A stretch of DNA of 64,000 nt from Niallia taxi (GTDB lineage: Bacteria > Bacillota > Bacilli > Bacillales > Cytobacillaceae). The number at the start of each line of letters is the position of its first letter. Within the stretch, counting starts at the first letter, position 1. Made by a program: the position numbers and the translations under genes. Below, one piece after another: positions 8,510-17,152 of the stretch. Under the pieces are notes generated by a model. It worked only from the letters and a program-made list of their open reading frames with translations. It searched no databases and was not told the DNA's origin. The stretch spans positions 668,001-732,000 of the forward strand of contig NZ_CP102589.1 in the NCBI RefSeq assembly GCF_032818155.1, in the 5' to 3' direction.

Positions 8510-9583
8510 GTGTTTGATCGTCTGCAAGCTGTAGAGGATCGTTATGACAGGCTTAATGAGCTATTGAGCGATCCTGAAATTGTCAATGATACAAAAAAAT
8601 TGCGTGATTATTCTAAAGAGCAATCAGATATACAAGAAACGGTTGAAGTTTACCGGGAATATAAAGAAGTAAAAGCACAAAACCAAGACGCGAGATCAAT
8701 GCTAGAGGAAAAGCTTGATTCAGAAATGCGTGCAATGGTTAAAGAAGAGCTGGATGAAACAGCAGCGAAAATTGAGGAATTAGAAGGACGTCTAAGAATA
8801 TTGCTGATACCAAAAGATCCTAATGACGATAAGAACGTTATCATGGAAGTTCGGGGAGCAGCAGGTGGAGACGAAGCAGCATTATTTGCTGGAGACTTGT
8901 TCCGCATGTACAGCCGCTATGCAGAATCTCAAGGCTGGAAAATGGAAGTAATTGATGCAAGTTCAACAGGTGTAGGTGGATATAAGGAAATCATTTTCAT
9001 GATAAACGGAAAAGGTGCCTACTCAAAGCTTAAGTTTGAAAATGGAGCACACAGGGTCCAACGTGTGCCTGAAACAGAATCTGGCGGAAGAATTCATACT
9101 TCAACAGCAACAGTTGCGTGTCTTCCTGAGGCTGAAGAGGTTGAAATTGAAATCCACGATAAGGATATCCGTGTTGATACATTTACTTCAAGCGGACCTG
9201 GTGGACAAAGTGTTAACACTACAATGTCTGCGGTAAGATTGACTCATTTACCGACAGGAACAGTTGTATCTTGTCAGGACGAAAAATCGCAAATCAAAAA
9301 CAAAGAAAAAGCAATGAAAGTATTACGTGCTCGTGTGTATGACAAGTTCCAACAAGAAGCACAAGCGGAGTATGACCAGCAGCGTAAGTCTGCAGTCGGT
9401 ACAGGAGATCGTTCAGAACGTATCAGAACATATAACTTCCCGCAAAACCGTGTAACAGATCACCGAATTGGACTTACTATTCAGAAGCTTGATCAAATCC
9501 TGCAAGGAAAAATGGAAGACATTATTGATGCTTTGATTATGGAAGAGCAATCAAGCCGTTTGGAAAGTGCTTCTGATGTCTGA
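8510..9583 (+). CDS. prfA: Peptide chain release factor 1
   Basis: RF1 (357 residues) recognises UAA and UAG stop codons and triggers peptide release. The codon-recognition tripeptide is PET in [10 protein letters not shown], the PxT form that separates RF1 from RF2 (SPF). The catalytic GGQ is in [12 protein letters not shown]. No programmed frameshift is seen. The start is GTG 8510 with TTGAGGTG upstream; the N-terminus [20 protein letters not shown] aligns with Bacillus RF1. The 3' end overlaps prmC, whose product methylates the GGQ glutamine. Confidence 0.97.
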   Translation: MFDRLQAVEDRYDRLNELLSDPEIVNDTKKLRDYSKEQSDIQETVEVYREYKEVKAQNQDARSMLEEKLDSEMRAMVKEELDETAAKIEELEGRLRILLIPKDPNDDKNVIMEVRGAAGGDEAALFAGDLFRMYSRYAESQGWKMEVIDASSTGVGGYKEIIFMINGKGAYSKLKFENGAHRVQRVPETESGGRIHTSTATVACLPEAEEVEIEIHDKDIRVDTFTSSGPGGQSVNTTMSAVRLTHLPTGTVVSCQDEKSQIKNKEKAMKVLRARVYDKFQQEAQAEYDQQRKSAVGTGDRSERIRTYNFPQNRVTDHRIGLTIQKLDQILQGKMEDIIDALIMEEQSSRLESASDV

Positions 9584-10451
9584 TTCAGGACAAATGAAAG
9601 TGTTCGATGCCCTTAAATGGGCTTCTTCTTATTTGACTGTGCATGGTCGTGAGGAATACGCTGGAGAACTGCTAATGCGTCATGTATTAGGAGCGACTCG
9701 TTCTGAGATGCTGATGAAATTTAGAGAAGAGATGAGTGAAGATGCCTTTTGCCAGTTCCAAAAGTATGTCCATCTTCATGGTGAAGGAAAACCGATTCAA
9801 TATTTAATAGGTTATGAGGACTTTTACGGACGGACATTTACAGTCAATGAGGAGGTTCTTATCCCCAGACCGGAAACAGAAGAGCTTGTTTATAATATGT
9901 TAGAGCGAATTAAGGTGTTATATGGAAGTGACACTGTTGATTTGGTTGATATCGGAACAGGGAGCGGGGCTATCGCGATTACGATGAAACTGGAATACCC
10001 ACAGCTTCACGTGACTGCAACAGACCTATTCGAAGAATCCTTGAAGGTTGCAAGGCAAAATGCAATGGCGCTTGAAGCAGAACTGGAATTTGTCCAAGGA
10101 GATTTGTTTGAGCCATTTTTAAAAGCTAAAAGAAAATTTGATGTAATATTATCAAATCCTCCTTACATACCAGATCAAGATGCTGTTGAAATGTCTGTTG
10201 TCGTTACAGAGCATGAGCCTCATCGAGCATTATTTGCAGGAGCAGAAGGCTTGGATATTTACAGAAGAATATGCGAGCAGCTTCCTTTTGTGTTAAAGAC
10301 TAAAGGCATTGTCGGCTTTGAAGTAGGCATGGGTCAAAGTGAAGCAGTTTCAAAATTGATTGTGAATGCTTTTCCGTCAGCAAAGGTAAATGTTGTGTAT
10401 GACATCAACAAGAAGGATCGAATGGTATTTGCTGAAATAGGGTTTGAGTGA
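9576..10451 (+). CDS. prmC: Release factor glutamine methyltransferase PrmC
   Basis: SAM-dependent methyltransferase that modifies the GGQ glutamine of RF1 and RF2. The SAM-binding loop [12 protein letters not shown] and the catalytic NPPY in [12 protein letters not shown] are intact, and the RPETEEL region is typical. It overlaps prfA by a few bases, indicating translational coupling. The start is uncertain: GTG 9567, ATG 9576 and ATG 9594 are in frame. ATG 9594 (AGGA just upstream) gives [14 protein letters not shown], the N-terminus closest to the B. subtilis protein. Confidence 0.93.
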   Translation: MSDSGQMKVFDALKWASSYLTVHGREEYAGELLMRHVLGATRSEMLMKFREEMSEDAFCQFQKYVHLHGEGKPIQYLIGYEDFYGRTFTVNEEVLIPRPETEELVYNMLERIKVLYGSDTVDLVDIGTGSGAIAITMKLEYPQLHVTATDLFEESLKVARQNAMALEAELEFVQGDLFEPFLKAKRKFDVILSNPPYIPDQDAVEMSVVVTEHEPHRALFAGAEGLDIYRRICEQLPFVLKTKGIVGFEVGMGQSEAVSKLIVNAFPSAKVNVVYDINKKDRMVFAEIGFE

Positions 10452-10469
10452 CATTTTTATATTAGTTTT

Positions 10470-10496
10470 AACCGCGGATAATCCGCGGTTTTTTCT
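10470..10496 (+). terminator. Terminator after prmC
   Basis: AACCGCGGA-taa-TCCGCGGTT followed by TTTTTC. Confidence 0.92.
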
Positions 10497-10519
10497 TTTG
10501 AAAAAAATCAAACTTGCTA

Positions 10520-10549
10520 GTTTAAGAATCTATTAATCTGTCCACACTG
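10520..10549 (+). promoter_or_regulatory. Candidate sigma-F promoter of spoIIR
   Basis: GTTTA (10520-10524), exactly 15 bases, then GTCCACACTG (10540-10549). This fits the forespore sigma-F pattern GYWTA-N15-GGNNANANT except for T at the second -10 base. spoIIR is sigma-F dependent in B. subtilis. The implied leader is very short, which places the ribosome binding site almost at the transcript start. Confidence 0.55.
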
Positions 10550-10572
10550 TTTTTATGAGGGGGCGAATTAAT

Positions 10573-11319
10573 ATGAAAAGAAAATCAATGGCAACAATAT
10601 ATATATTTGTACTTATCCTATCAACTATTATGAGTTTATATATACCAAAAAATGAAGTGACAGCAAATGACGAAGTGGTAATTCCAAATGATGCTATCAG
10701 ACTAAGAATATTGGCAAATAGCGATAGCGAAGAGGACCAAGCTTTAAAGAGAAAAGTAAGGGACGCAGTCAATGCAGAAATAACAAATTGGGTAGCAGAT
10801 TTAACTTCTAAAGAAGCAGCAAAACAGCTTTTAAAGGATAAACAGCCGGAAATTCAAAAGATAGCAGAAAAGGTAGTTATGGAAGAAAGCTCAGATCAGA
10901 CAGTAAAAGTGAAATTCGGTAAAGTAGATTTTCCTACAAAGCTATACGGAGAGTTTTTATATCCTGCTGGTGAATATGAAGCAATTTTAATTACATTAGG
11001 AGCTGGAGAAGGAGCAAATTGGTGGTGTGTGCTGTTTCCACCATTATGTTTCCTTGATTTTTCTAACAGTGTCGCTGTAAGTGATGGCTTTGAAGAGGAT
11101 AAGAAGGAAGAAGATAGCAAAAAGAAGGAAGAAGTAGTAGCAGAAAAGAAAGACAAAGCAGATGAAGAATCAAAGAAAGCTAAGGAAGACAAAAAAGCAG
11201 AAGTGAAAGAAGTAGTAAAAGACAGTAAAGAGGATCCTGTTTATGTGGATGAAGAAAAAGAGAGTGACGTAGAAGTAAAGTTCTTCCTTGTAGAGCTATG
11301 GGATAAAATCTTTGGATGA
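10573..11319 (+). CDS. spoIIR: Stage II sporulation protein R
   Basis: SpoIIR is the forespore-made secreted signal that activates SpoIIGA, which processes pro-sigma-E in the mother cell. Of 248 residues, 3-25 form a signal/membrane segment. The conserved core starts at IPNDAIRLRILANSDSEEDQ and includes GAGEGANWWCVLFPPLCFLD, and the tail is VKFFLVELWDKIFG. Between core and tail lies a Lys/Glu-rich stretch of about 60 residues, longer than I recall in B. subtilis SpoIIR (224 residues). ATG 10573 is chosen because GAGGGGGCG precedes it; the ATG at 10555 would overlap that site. Position after prmC is conserved. Confidence 0.95.
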   Translation: MKRKSMATIYIFVLILSTIMSLYIPKNEVTANDEVVIPNDAIRLRILANSDSEEDQALKRKVRDAVNAEITNWVADLTSKEAAKQLLKDKQPEIQKIAEKVVMEESSDQTVKVKFGKVDFPTKLYGEFLYPAGEYEAILITLGAGEGANWWCVLFPPLCFLDFSNSVAVSDGFEEDKKEEDSKKKEEVVAEKKDKADEESKKAKEDKKAEVKEVVKDSKEDPVYVDEEKESDVEVKFFLVELWDKIFG

Positions 11320-11324
11320 GATAA

Positions 11325-11373
11325 TAAGTCATCTGCGCAAGTAAACACTGCTTGTGACAGATGGCTTTATTTT
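11325..11373 (+). terminator. Terminator after spoIIR
   Basis: AAGTCATCTG pairs with CAGATGGCTT, with an inner GCAAG/CTTGT helix, followed by TATTTTT. Confidence 0.75.
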
Positions 11374-11528
11374 TAAAAATAAGGATACAGGGCATATACT
11401 GTAAAGTTATGCTTGGATTAATCTTATTGGTAGAGAAGATTAATAAAAATTCTATCATTTTTTTCAACTCCTTTTCATAGTAATAGAATTAACAGCTAAT
11501 TCAATTTATGATAAAGGGGACTTAAAAT

Positions 11529-11987
11529 ATGGAGCATATTATTAGAACAGCAACTAATGGAGATATAGAGGGCCTTAAAAGCTTTTTAGGGAGAACGGAA
11601 GTCGAATTGCAGGATTTGGAGAATTGGATGGACTTCTGCCTTGTTGCGGAGGATACACATTCAGGAGAATTAATGGGGACAATCGGCATTCAGCCTTTTG
11701 CTGACGCTGGGCTGCTAAGGGCGCTAGTGCTTAAAAATGGATCTGCTGAAGACATTTTGTTTTTGCTTCAACAGGCCATAAGGTTGGCTAAAGAACAAAA
11801 ATTAGGTATGCTATATTGCGTAGTGAATAATAAGAATGCGAGGAATCTCTTCTATTTACTTGGATTTAAGGAGATAAATGTCGAAGATTTGCCTGTGGAT
11901 GTCAGACAATCATCAACAGTAAAGACAGCAGAAGCTGTTAATAACTCGAAAATTATGTATTATTCGATAAACAATGTGGATAATTAG
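11529..11987 (+). CDS. ywlB: GNAT-family acetyltransferase (YwlB-like)
   Basis: This 152-residue protein has the GNAT architecture. An N-terminal strand-helix IIRTATNGDIEGLKSFL leads to the central strands LMGTIGIQPFADAGLLRALVL, and a C-terminal VNNKNARNLFYLLGFKEI is the usual acetyl-CoA-side segment. The usual R/Q-x-x-G-x-G/A pyrophosphate loop is not clearly recognisable. The substrate is unknown. It occupies the ywlB position between spoIIR and ywlC. Its last codons (AAT GTG GAT AAT TAG) contain a perfect DnaA box, the first of the cluster that continues downstream. Confidence 0.85.
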   Translation: MEHIIRTATNGDIEGLKSFLGRTEVELQDLENWMDFCLVAEDTHSGELMGTIGIQPFADAGLLRALVLKNGSAEDILFLLQQAIRLAKEQKLGMLYCVVNNKNARNLFYLLGFKEINVEDLPVDVRQSSTVKTAEAVNNSKIMYYSINNVDN

Positions 11988-12003
11988 GAAGAGTTATCCA
12001 CTG

Positions 12004-12054
12004 TTTTCGTCTTTTTATTCACAATTTGTGGACAAGTCAGATAAAAGACGAAAA
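12004..12054. repeat. 12-bp inverted repeat inside the DnaA-box cluster
   Basis: TTTTCGTCTTTT (12004-12015) and AAAAGACGAAAA (12043-12054) are exact complements. The 27-base interval holds two DnaA boxes. A second inverted repeat, AAATCGCCTG (12054-12063) / CAGGCGATTT (12103-12112), follows immediately and encloses a TGTCGAA motif. Confidence 0.7.
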
Positions 12055-12082
12055 AATCGCCTGGATTTGGTCAAATGAGAAT

Positions 12083-12089
12083 TGTCGAA
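12083..12089 (+). promoter_or_regulatory. Spo0A-box-like site within the DnaA-box cluster
   Basis: TGTCGAA, in the context TTGTCGAAAA, matches the 0A-box core. Spo0A is known to bind near DnaA boxes at B. subtilis oriC. The short motif could occur by chance. Confidence 0.35.
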
Positions 12090-12151
12090 AATTGAAGAAA
12101 CACAGGCGATTTCAATGTATTTACATAAGTTTTAAATAAAGGTGGATAAGT

Positions 12152-13192
12152 ATGAAGACAAATTTATGGTCAGTGGATAAGTATGTGGATATAGATAGTA
12201 GTTATCCACAAATTAAACAGGCTGCAGACCTTTTAAACAAAAATGAAGTAATTGCCTTTCCAACAGAAACAGTTTATGGACTTGGAGGGAATGCGAAAAA
12301 TGATGAAGCCATTGCTAAGATCTTTGCTGCGAAAGGAAGACCATCTGATAACCCGCTCATCATTCATATAGCAAAAAAAGAGCAATTGGCAGAGCTCGTG
12401 AAGGAAGTGCCGGAGAAGGCAGAGCAATTAATGGAAGCCTTTTGGCCAGGAGCACTTACGATTATATTTCAGCTTAAAGAAGGTGCATTATCGAAGCTGG
12501 CAACTGCCGGGCTTAATACTGTCGGCATAAGAATGCCTGACCATCCGGTTGCATTAAAATTATTAGAATTGGCCAATTTACCGATTGCTGCCCCAAGTGC
12601 TAATACATCTGGAAAGCCGAGCCCTACTACTGCGCTTCATGTAAAGGAAGATTTAGATTCAGTTATTGCCGGGATTGTGGATGGCGGTCCGACAGGTGTT
12701 GGTGTTGAATCAACGGTTATTGATTGTACTGATTCTGTTCCTGTGATACTTCGGCCAGGTGGTGTGTCCCATGAGGACATCGAAAAAGTAATCGGGGAAG
12801 TGATGCTAGATAAAGCCCTTGTTAATAAAGATTCCGCACCAAAATCACCTGGCATGAAGTATACACATTATGCACCGAATGCTCCGTTGTATTTAGTGCA
12901 AGCACCGAAGGAAAGAATTCAAGAATTGGTTGCAGAAGAGCGCCGCAATGGCAAAAAGGCAGGAGTGCTTACAACAGAAGAAAACAAAGAGTATTATCAA
13001 GCAGATTATATTTTTGTGTGCGGAAAAAGAGCGGACTTATCCACTGTTGCTGCAAATCTATATGATGGCTTAAGAAGTTTTAATCATAGTGATGTTGATA
13101 TTATTTTCGCAGAGGTATTTCCATATGAAGGGGTAGGACATGCCATCATGAACCGTTTAATGAAAGCAGCCTCTCACCAAGTTATTGATTGA
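12152..13192 (+). CDS. ywlC: L-threonylcarbamoyladenylate synthase (Sua5/YwlC)
   Basis: This 346-residue Sua5-type protein makes threonylcarbamoyl-AMP from threonine, bicarbonate and ATP for the universal t6A37 tRNA modification. The N-terminal YrdC domain (about 20-205) includes FPTETVYGLGGNA, the KGRPSDNPLIIH binding motif and APSANTSGKPSPT. A linker with SPGMKYTHYAP leads to the C-terminal Sua5 domain (about 240-340). Two perfect or near-perfect DnaA boxes fall in its first 20 codons (VDKYVDI and the SYPQIK region), so the N-terminal sequence is partly constrained by the DnaA-box cluster. Confidence 0.95.
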   Translation: MKTNLWSVDKYVDIDSSYPQIKQAADLLNKNEVIAFPTETVYGLGGNAKNDEAIAKIFAAKGRPSDNPLIIHIAKKEQLAELVKEVPEKAEQLMEAFWPGALTIIFQLKEGALSKLATAGLNTVGIRMPDHPVALKLLELANLPIAAPSANTSGKPSPTTALHVKEDLDSVIAGIVDGGPTGVGVESTVIDCTDSVPVILRPGGVSHEDIEKVIGEVMLDKALVNKDSAPKSPGMKYTHYAPNAPLYLVQAPKERIQELVAEERRNGKKAGVLTTEENKEYYQADYIFVCGKRADLSTVAANLYDGLRSFNHSDVDIIFAEVFPYEGVGHAIMNRLMKAASHQVID

Positions 13193-13248
13193 CATACTGA
13201 TTATGTAAATTATTATTTTAACCTTCATTTCTAATGCTTCTAAAAGAA

Positions 13249-13284
13249 CTTGGACGTGCATATTCTCTAATTAGCAAGTCCAAG
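13249..13284 (+). promoter_or_regulatory. Hairpin overlapping the mntP ribosome binding site
   Basis: CTTGGAC (13249-13255) pairs with GTCCAAG (13278-13284), whose last G is the first base of the GGAGG ribosome binding site of mntP. Folding could restrict access to it. This is inference from pairing alone. Confidence 0.4.
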
Positions 13285-13294
13285 GAGGAAGGTA

Positions 13295-13849
13295 ATGTCT
13301 ACACTAATCGGAGAAATATTTACACTTGTTCTAATGGCATTTGCTTTAGGGATGGACGCATTTTCTGTAGGGCTAGGCATGGGAATGTACAGGCTCCGGC
13401 TAAGGCAAATTATGAAAATTGGAATCATTATTGGAATATTTCATGTCATCATGCCACTGTTGGGAATTCTTGCAGGGAGATTTCTGTCTGATAATTTTGG
13501 GGAGATTGCTGGAATTATTGGTGGAGTGCTTCTGCTTATTTTAGGTGTGCAAATGATATGGGCAGGCTTTAAGGAAGAGGACGCCTACAAAATTACACCA
13601 GTTGGCTTCGGGCTTATTGTGTTTGCGGTCAGTGTGAGTTTGGATAGCTTTTCCGTAGGGCTAAGCTTAGGTATTTATAAGGCTAAAACATGGCTTGTTC
13701 TGCTTGCCTTTGGGTTAAGCGCAACATTGTTAACATGGCTTGGTTTAATTATTGGCAGAAAAGCTCAGGGTCTTCTAGGGAATTATGGGGAGGTTTTGGG
13801 TGGAGGAATATTGCTTGCCTTTGGCATTAAGCTGCTTTTACACCTATAA
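13295..13849 (+). CDS. mntP: Manganese efflux pump MntP
   Basis: This 184-residue protein has six hydrophobic segments (about residues 5-27, 38-58, 66-86, 103-123, 132-152 and 160-182) in two similar halves, typical of the MntP/DUF204 family. Each half has the conserved acidic motif: [14 protein letters not shown] near residue 19 and [14 protein letters not shown] near residue 114. The family exports Mn2+ from the cytoplasm. It corresponds to B. subtilis ywlD. AAGGAGGAAGG precedes the ATG. Confidence 0.93.
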   Translation: MSTLIGEIFTLVLMAFALGMDAFSVGLGMGMYRLRLRQIMKIGIIIGIFHVIMPLLGILAGRFLSDNFGEIAGIIGGVLLLILGVQMIWAGFKEEDAYKITPVGFGLIVFAVSVSLDSFSVGLSLGIYKAKTWLVLLAFGLSATLLTWLGLIIGRKAQGLLGNYGEVLGGGILLAFGIKLLLHL

Positions 13850-13880
13850 AATCTTAAAATTCAACATTGAGTAATCATTG

Positions 13881-13907
13881 GCAGCTTAAAAGTAAGCTGC
13901 TTTTTTA
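13881..13907 (+). terminator. Terminator after mntP
   Basis: GCAGCTTA..TAAGCTGC followed by TTTTTTATT. Confidence 0.88.
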
Positions 13908-14042
13908 TTTGGAAAAAACAGCTAAAACTCTATATGGAAAGTGTAAAATCTAAAAATCATGTCGATAGATATAGTAGTGAATCCAAATGGTGAAATAGAA
14001 CGGCAATAAATCTATAATAACGTTAAAAGGGAGGTGGGAAAA

Positions 14043-14483
14043 ATGGTGCGAGTATTGTTTGTTTGTACGGGAAACACTTGTCGAAGTCCAATGGCAGAAG
14101 CCATTCTTATAAACAGAGGGAATATGCAAGTGAAGTCTGCTGGAGTATATGCAATAGATGGTTCAGAAGCTTCCTATCAAGTGAAAGAAGTGTTGACAGA
14201 AAAGGGAATAAAGCATAATCATCTTTCAACCATGCTGAATGCTGACTTAATTGATTGGGCAACACATGTGTTTACAATGACAGTTGGGCATAAGAATGCC
14301 ATTGTCAGCCAATTTCCCCATGCAATCGAAAAAACATTTACATTAAAGGAATTTGTAAATGATGATAAGTATGGTGATATTGTTGATCCATTTGGAGGTT
14401 CGGTCGAGCTTTACAGAAAAACATATCAGGAATTGGATGGCTTGATCCAGTCACTTATCAAAAAATTACAAGAGGAATACTAG
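14043..14483 (+). CDS. ywlE: Protein-arginine phosphatase YwlE
   Basis: Low-molecular-weight phosphatase of 146 residues. The P-loop [14 protein letters not shown] carries the catalytic Cys and Arg, and the Thr in GNTCR is the residue that makes YwlE specific for phosphoarginine rather than phosphotyrosine. The general acid Asp is in [11 protein letters not shown]. YwlE reverses McsB protein-arginine kinase marks that target proteins to ClpCP and regulate CtsR. ATG 14043 is chosen because GGGAGGTGG lies just upstream; a GTG at 14034 overlaps it. The next gene starts 11 bases downstream. Confidence 0.93.
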   Translation: MVRVLFVCTGNTCRSPMAEAILINRGNMQVKSAGVYAIDGSEASYQVKEVLTEKGIKHNHLSTMLNADLIDWATHVFTMTVGHKNAIVSQFPHAIEKTFTLKEFVNDDKYGDIVDPFGGSVELYRKTYQELDGLIQSLIKKLQEEY

Positions 14484-14494
14484 GGGAGAAAAAC

Positions 14495-15787
14495 ATGGAA
14501 AAGACTGCTTCATATAAGTTCAGCTTGAGAAAAAAACTTGCATTATTTATTACCATTCTAGCGCTTATTACATATTCAACAAGTGCATTTTTCATCTACG
14601 TCCTATATCCTTTGCTTCCAGGAATCGGAATCAGCGCATTTGTATTCAATCTTATTACATTGACATTGGGTGTGCTGTGGTCTGGATTTTTGGCGTTTTT
14701 AGCAGCCGGCTTTATTATTAAACCACTGCAAAGATTAGAGAAAAGTGCCATTAAAGCAGCACATGGCAATCTTAGTGAGGATGTGAAATTGTCAAGCTCA
14801 GATGATGAGATTCGATCACTTGGAACGGCTTATAACGATATGCTCTCTAATTTAAGAGAAATGGTCAAAAGTATTGAGAAAAACTTCAATAGTACGAATG
14901 CAACGGTTAAGACAATTACAGGAAAATCGCAGGAAGCTCAAGAACAGACTGATTCTATTACAAGGGCAGTAGAAGAAATTGCAGGCGGATCAGAGGTAGC
15001 AGCTAATTCTGTGCAAGCGACAGCTGAAGCGGTGGAGCAATCAATGAATATCGCCCAAACAGTTCAAGAAACGGCAGATCATACTCAAGCGATCTCTAAT
15101 GAAATGCTTTCAAACCTTGATGAGACAAATAAAGTAGTTCATTCACTTGTGGCAGGCCTTAAGCAATTGGCAGAGGAGAATAGCCGCTCCTTATCTTCCG
15201 TGAAAAGCTTGGAGGAAAATGCAGCGAAAATCGGTGATATTCTTAAGCTTGTTGGAACAATTGCAACGCAAACGAATCTTCTTGCTTTAAATGCATCTAT
15301 AGAAGCTGCAAGAGCAGGGGAGCATGGTAAAGGCTTTGCAGTTGTTGCAGAAGAGGTCCGAGTTCTTGCGGATGAAAGTGCGAAAGCAGTTGATGGAGTA
15401 GCAGAGCTTATCGACAGCATGCAATCAGAGGTAAGAAATGTTGCCGTGCAAATTAAGAAGCAGGTGCAAAGCGCTAATGCAGAGGCAGAGCAAGGGGTAA
15501 GAACAAATGCTACACTTCAGGAAATGACAGCCATAGTGAAACAAATGGCAGATTCCACAAAACATATAACACAGCAGGTTCATCAGCAGATGGAGCAAAT
15601 TGAACATACCTCCCGCCAGTCGCAGGAAGTGGCGGCAATAGCGGAGGAGACATCTGCGGGAACGCAACAGGTTATGATTATTGCAGAAAATCAAGCGAAG
15701 ATTATTAATGAGGTTGATATGCTGACACTCGAGCTGCAAGAGCAGGCTGAACAGCTGAAAGAAACCATTACTAGATTTAAGGTTTAG
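14495..15787 (+). CDS. Methyl-accepting chemotaxis protein
   Basis: This 430-residue receptor has two closely spaced membrane segments (about 15-37 and 47-74), leaving almost no external sensor domain. A HAMP domain (about 72-125) and a long signalling coiled coil follow. The kinase-contact hairpin tip is [20 protein letters not shown], followed by [15 protein letters not shown]. Without a periplasmic domain it probably senses an internal or membrane cue; the signal is unknown. It lies between ywlE and rpiB, where B. subtilis has no chemoreceptor, 11 bases after ywlE and probably cotranscribed with it. Confidence 0.93.
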   Translation: MEKTASYKFSLRKKLALFITILALITYSTSAFFIYVLYPLLPGIGISAFVFNLITLTLGVLWSGFLAFLAAGFIIKPLQRLEKSAIKAAHGNLSEDVKLSSSDDEIRSLGTAYNDMLSNLREMVKSIEKNFNSTNATVKTITGKSQEAQEQTDSITRAVEEIAGGSEVAANSVQATAEAVEQSMNIAQTVQETADHTQAISNEMLSNLDETNKVVHSLVAGLKQLAEENSRSLSSVKSLEENAAKIGDILKLVGTIATQTNLLALNASIEAARAGEHGKGFAVVAEEVRVLADESAKAVDGVAELIDSMQSEVRNVAVQIKKQVQSANAEAEQGVRTNATLQEMTAIVKQMADSTKHITQQVHQQMEQIEHTSRQSQEVAAIAEETSAGTQQVMIIAENQAKIINEVDMLTLELQEQAEQLKETITRFKV

Positions 15788-15840
15788 TCTTTTCTTTACG
15801 AGTTTTGCTTAGGTTATTATTCATTTTAGTTAATCTTTAA

Positions 15841-15886
15841 GGAGAGGCTGGCATTTCTAAAAAGAATGTAAACAGCCTTTCTATTT
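15841..15886 (+). terminator. Probable terminator after the chemoreceptor
   Basis: AGAGGCTG pairs with CAGCCTTT, with an inner ATTTCT/AGAAT helix, followed by a moderately T-rich run. Confidence 0.6.
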
Positions 15887-15934
15887 GCTCCTTTTTATGT
15901 GAAAATAATAGAGGAATATGAGGAGGTTAACAGG

Positions 15935-16384
15935 ATGAAAGTTGCCATTGCTTCAGATCATGGTGGTTTAACCATTAGAGAAGAATTAAAAAATTTACTG
16001 GAAGAATTAAAAATAGAATATGTTGATTTTGGCTGTGACTGTAATGCTTCAGTCGATTACCCGGACTATGCACTGCCAGTTGCGGAAAAGGTCGCTAGTG
16101 GAGAATTTGACCGCGGAATACTTATTTGCGGCACTGGCATCGGTATGAGCATTGCTGCTAATAAAGTTAAAGGTGTTAGATGTGCTCTTGTACATGATGT
16201 GTATAGTGCAAGATTGACAAGAGAGCATAATGACAGCAATGTAATTGCGATGGGTGAAAGAGTTATCGGGCCAGGACTTGCCCGGGAAATAACGAAGGTT
16301 TGGCTGCTTTCAGAATTTAGTGGCAGCAGACATCAAACAAGACTAGATAAAATAGCACAATACGAATTAGAAACATCCTCCTAA
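15935..16384 (+). CDS. rpiB: Ribose-5-phosphate isomerase B
   Basis: This 149-residue RpiB/LacAB-family isomerase interconverts ribose-5-phosphate and ribulose-5-phosphate in the pentose phosphate pathway. Signatures are MKVAIASDHGG at the N-terminus, the DYPDYA segment, the catalytic cysteine in GILICGTGIGMSIAANK and the REHNDSN motif. The start is ATG 15935: GAGGAGGTTAACAGG precedes it and the sequence aligns from there with B. subtilis YwlF; an earlier in-frame GTG at 15899 would add 12 unmatched residues. Confidence 0.95.
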   Translation: MKVAIASDHGGLTIREELKNLLEELKIEYVDFGCDCNASVDYPDYALPVAEKVASGEFDRGILICGTGIGMSIAANKVKGVRCALVHDVYSARLTREHNDSNVIAMGERVIGPGLAREITKVWLLSEFSGSRHQTRLDKIAQYELETSS

Positions 16385-16416
16385 GCATATGCTAAATTGG
16401 AAAGGCTGTGTTGTTT

Positions 16417-16989
16417 ATGAGTATAAATATATCAGCTCTGGAAGATCAGCTTCAGAGCATTGTTTCTGAATATCAAGAACAGGCAAAATTGACGGATCGC
16501 CATTTATTTGTCATTGGCTGTAGCACAAGTGAAGTAATTGGCCAGAAAATTGGTACAGCAGGTGCAGTGGACGTTGCAGGTATTATCTTCCAACAGCTTT
16601 TAAAGTACAAGGAAACAGCAGGTGTAGAACTAGCTTTTCAGTGCTGCGAACATCTTAACAGAGCTGTAGTTGTTGAAAGAAAGCTGCAAGAGGAAAAGAA
16701 TTTATCTGAGGTATCTGTTATTCCTGTGCGTCAAGCTGGAGGTGCAATGGCAGCATATGCCTATCAGCATATGAAGGATCCAGTAGTTGTTGAACATATC
16801 AAAGCAGATGGTGGCATAGATATCGGGGATACTCTAATTGGCATGCATATTAAGCATGTTGCCGTGCCAATAAGGGTTTCGCACAAGCAGCTTGGCGAAG
16901 CTCATGTCACGCTTGCTAAAACAAGACCGAAATTGATTGGCGGCCAAAGGGCTGTTTATGAAAAAACGAAAGATAATGAATCCTGCTAA
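16417..16989 (+). CDS. ywlG: YwlG family protein (TIGR01440/DUF436)
   Basis: This 190-residue protein belongs to the YwlG family by position (rpiB-ywlG-glyA) and sequence, including LFVIGCSTSEVIGQKIGTAG, FQCCEHLNRAVVVE and the DGGIDIGDTLIGMH stretch. The function is not established. Conserved Cys and Gly residues suggest ligand binding, but I do not assign an activity. ATG 16417 is the likely start; a GTG three codons earlier (16408) has its purine-rich site too close. Confidence 0.88.
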   Translation: MSINISALEDQLQSIVSEYQEQAKLTDRHLFVIGCSTSEVIGQKIGTAGAVDVAGIIFQQLLKYKETAGVELAFQCCEHLNRAVVVERKLQEEKNLSEVSVIPVRQAGGAMAAYAYQHMKDPVVVEHIKADGGIDIGDTLIGMHIKHVAVPIRVSHKQLGEAHVTLAKTRPKLIGGQRAVYEKTKDNESC

Positions 16990-16992
16990 CAG

Positions 16993-17029
16993 AAAAAGAT
17001 ATCCCGAAAGTAGTCGGGATATCTTTTTT
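16993..17029 (+). terminator. Terminator after ywlG
   Basis: AAAGATATCCCGA / TCGGGATATCTTT hairpin with loop AAGTAG and a TTTTTT tail. Confidence 0.92.
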
Positions 17030-17152
17030 GTTTACATATATGGAAGAAAAAACTGATTTGTATGTACGGGAATAATAGTGAAATTAGGGGTAGATTGGCT
17101 TTTTTATTATTTTAAGAAAGTAATAACACAAATTTATGCTATTTTCCCATTA

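Larger units (their letters stand above)
11975..12210. promoter_or_regulatory. DnaA-box cluster at the ywlB-ywlC junction
   Basis: Eight DnaA boxes (consensus TTATNCACA) lie in 236 bases. Perfect: 11975-11983 (minus), 12015-12023 (plus), 12202-12210 (plus). One mismatch: 11994-12002 (plus), 12027-12035 (minus), 12141-12149 (minus), 12172-12180 (minus), 12184-12192 (minus). They span the end of ywlB, the intergenic space and the first codons of ywlC. B. subtilis has a small set of DnaA-box clusters away from oriC, one of them upstream of ywlC, that bind DnaA and dampen initiation. Conservation at the same locus supports the same role here. Confidence 0.85.
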
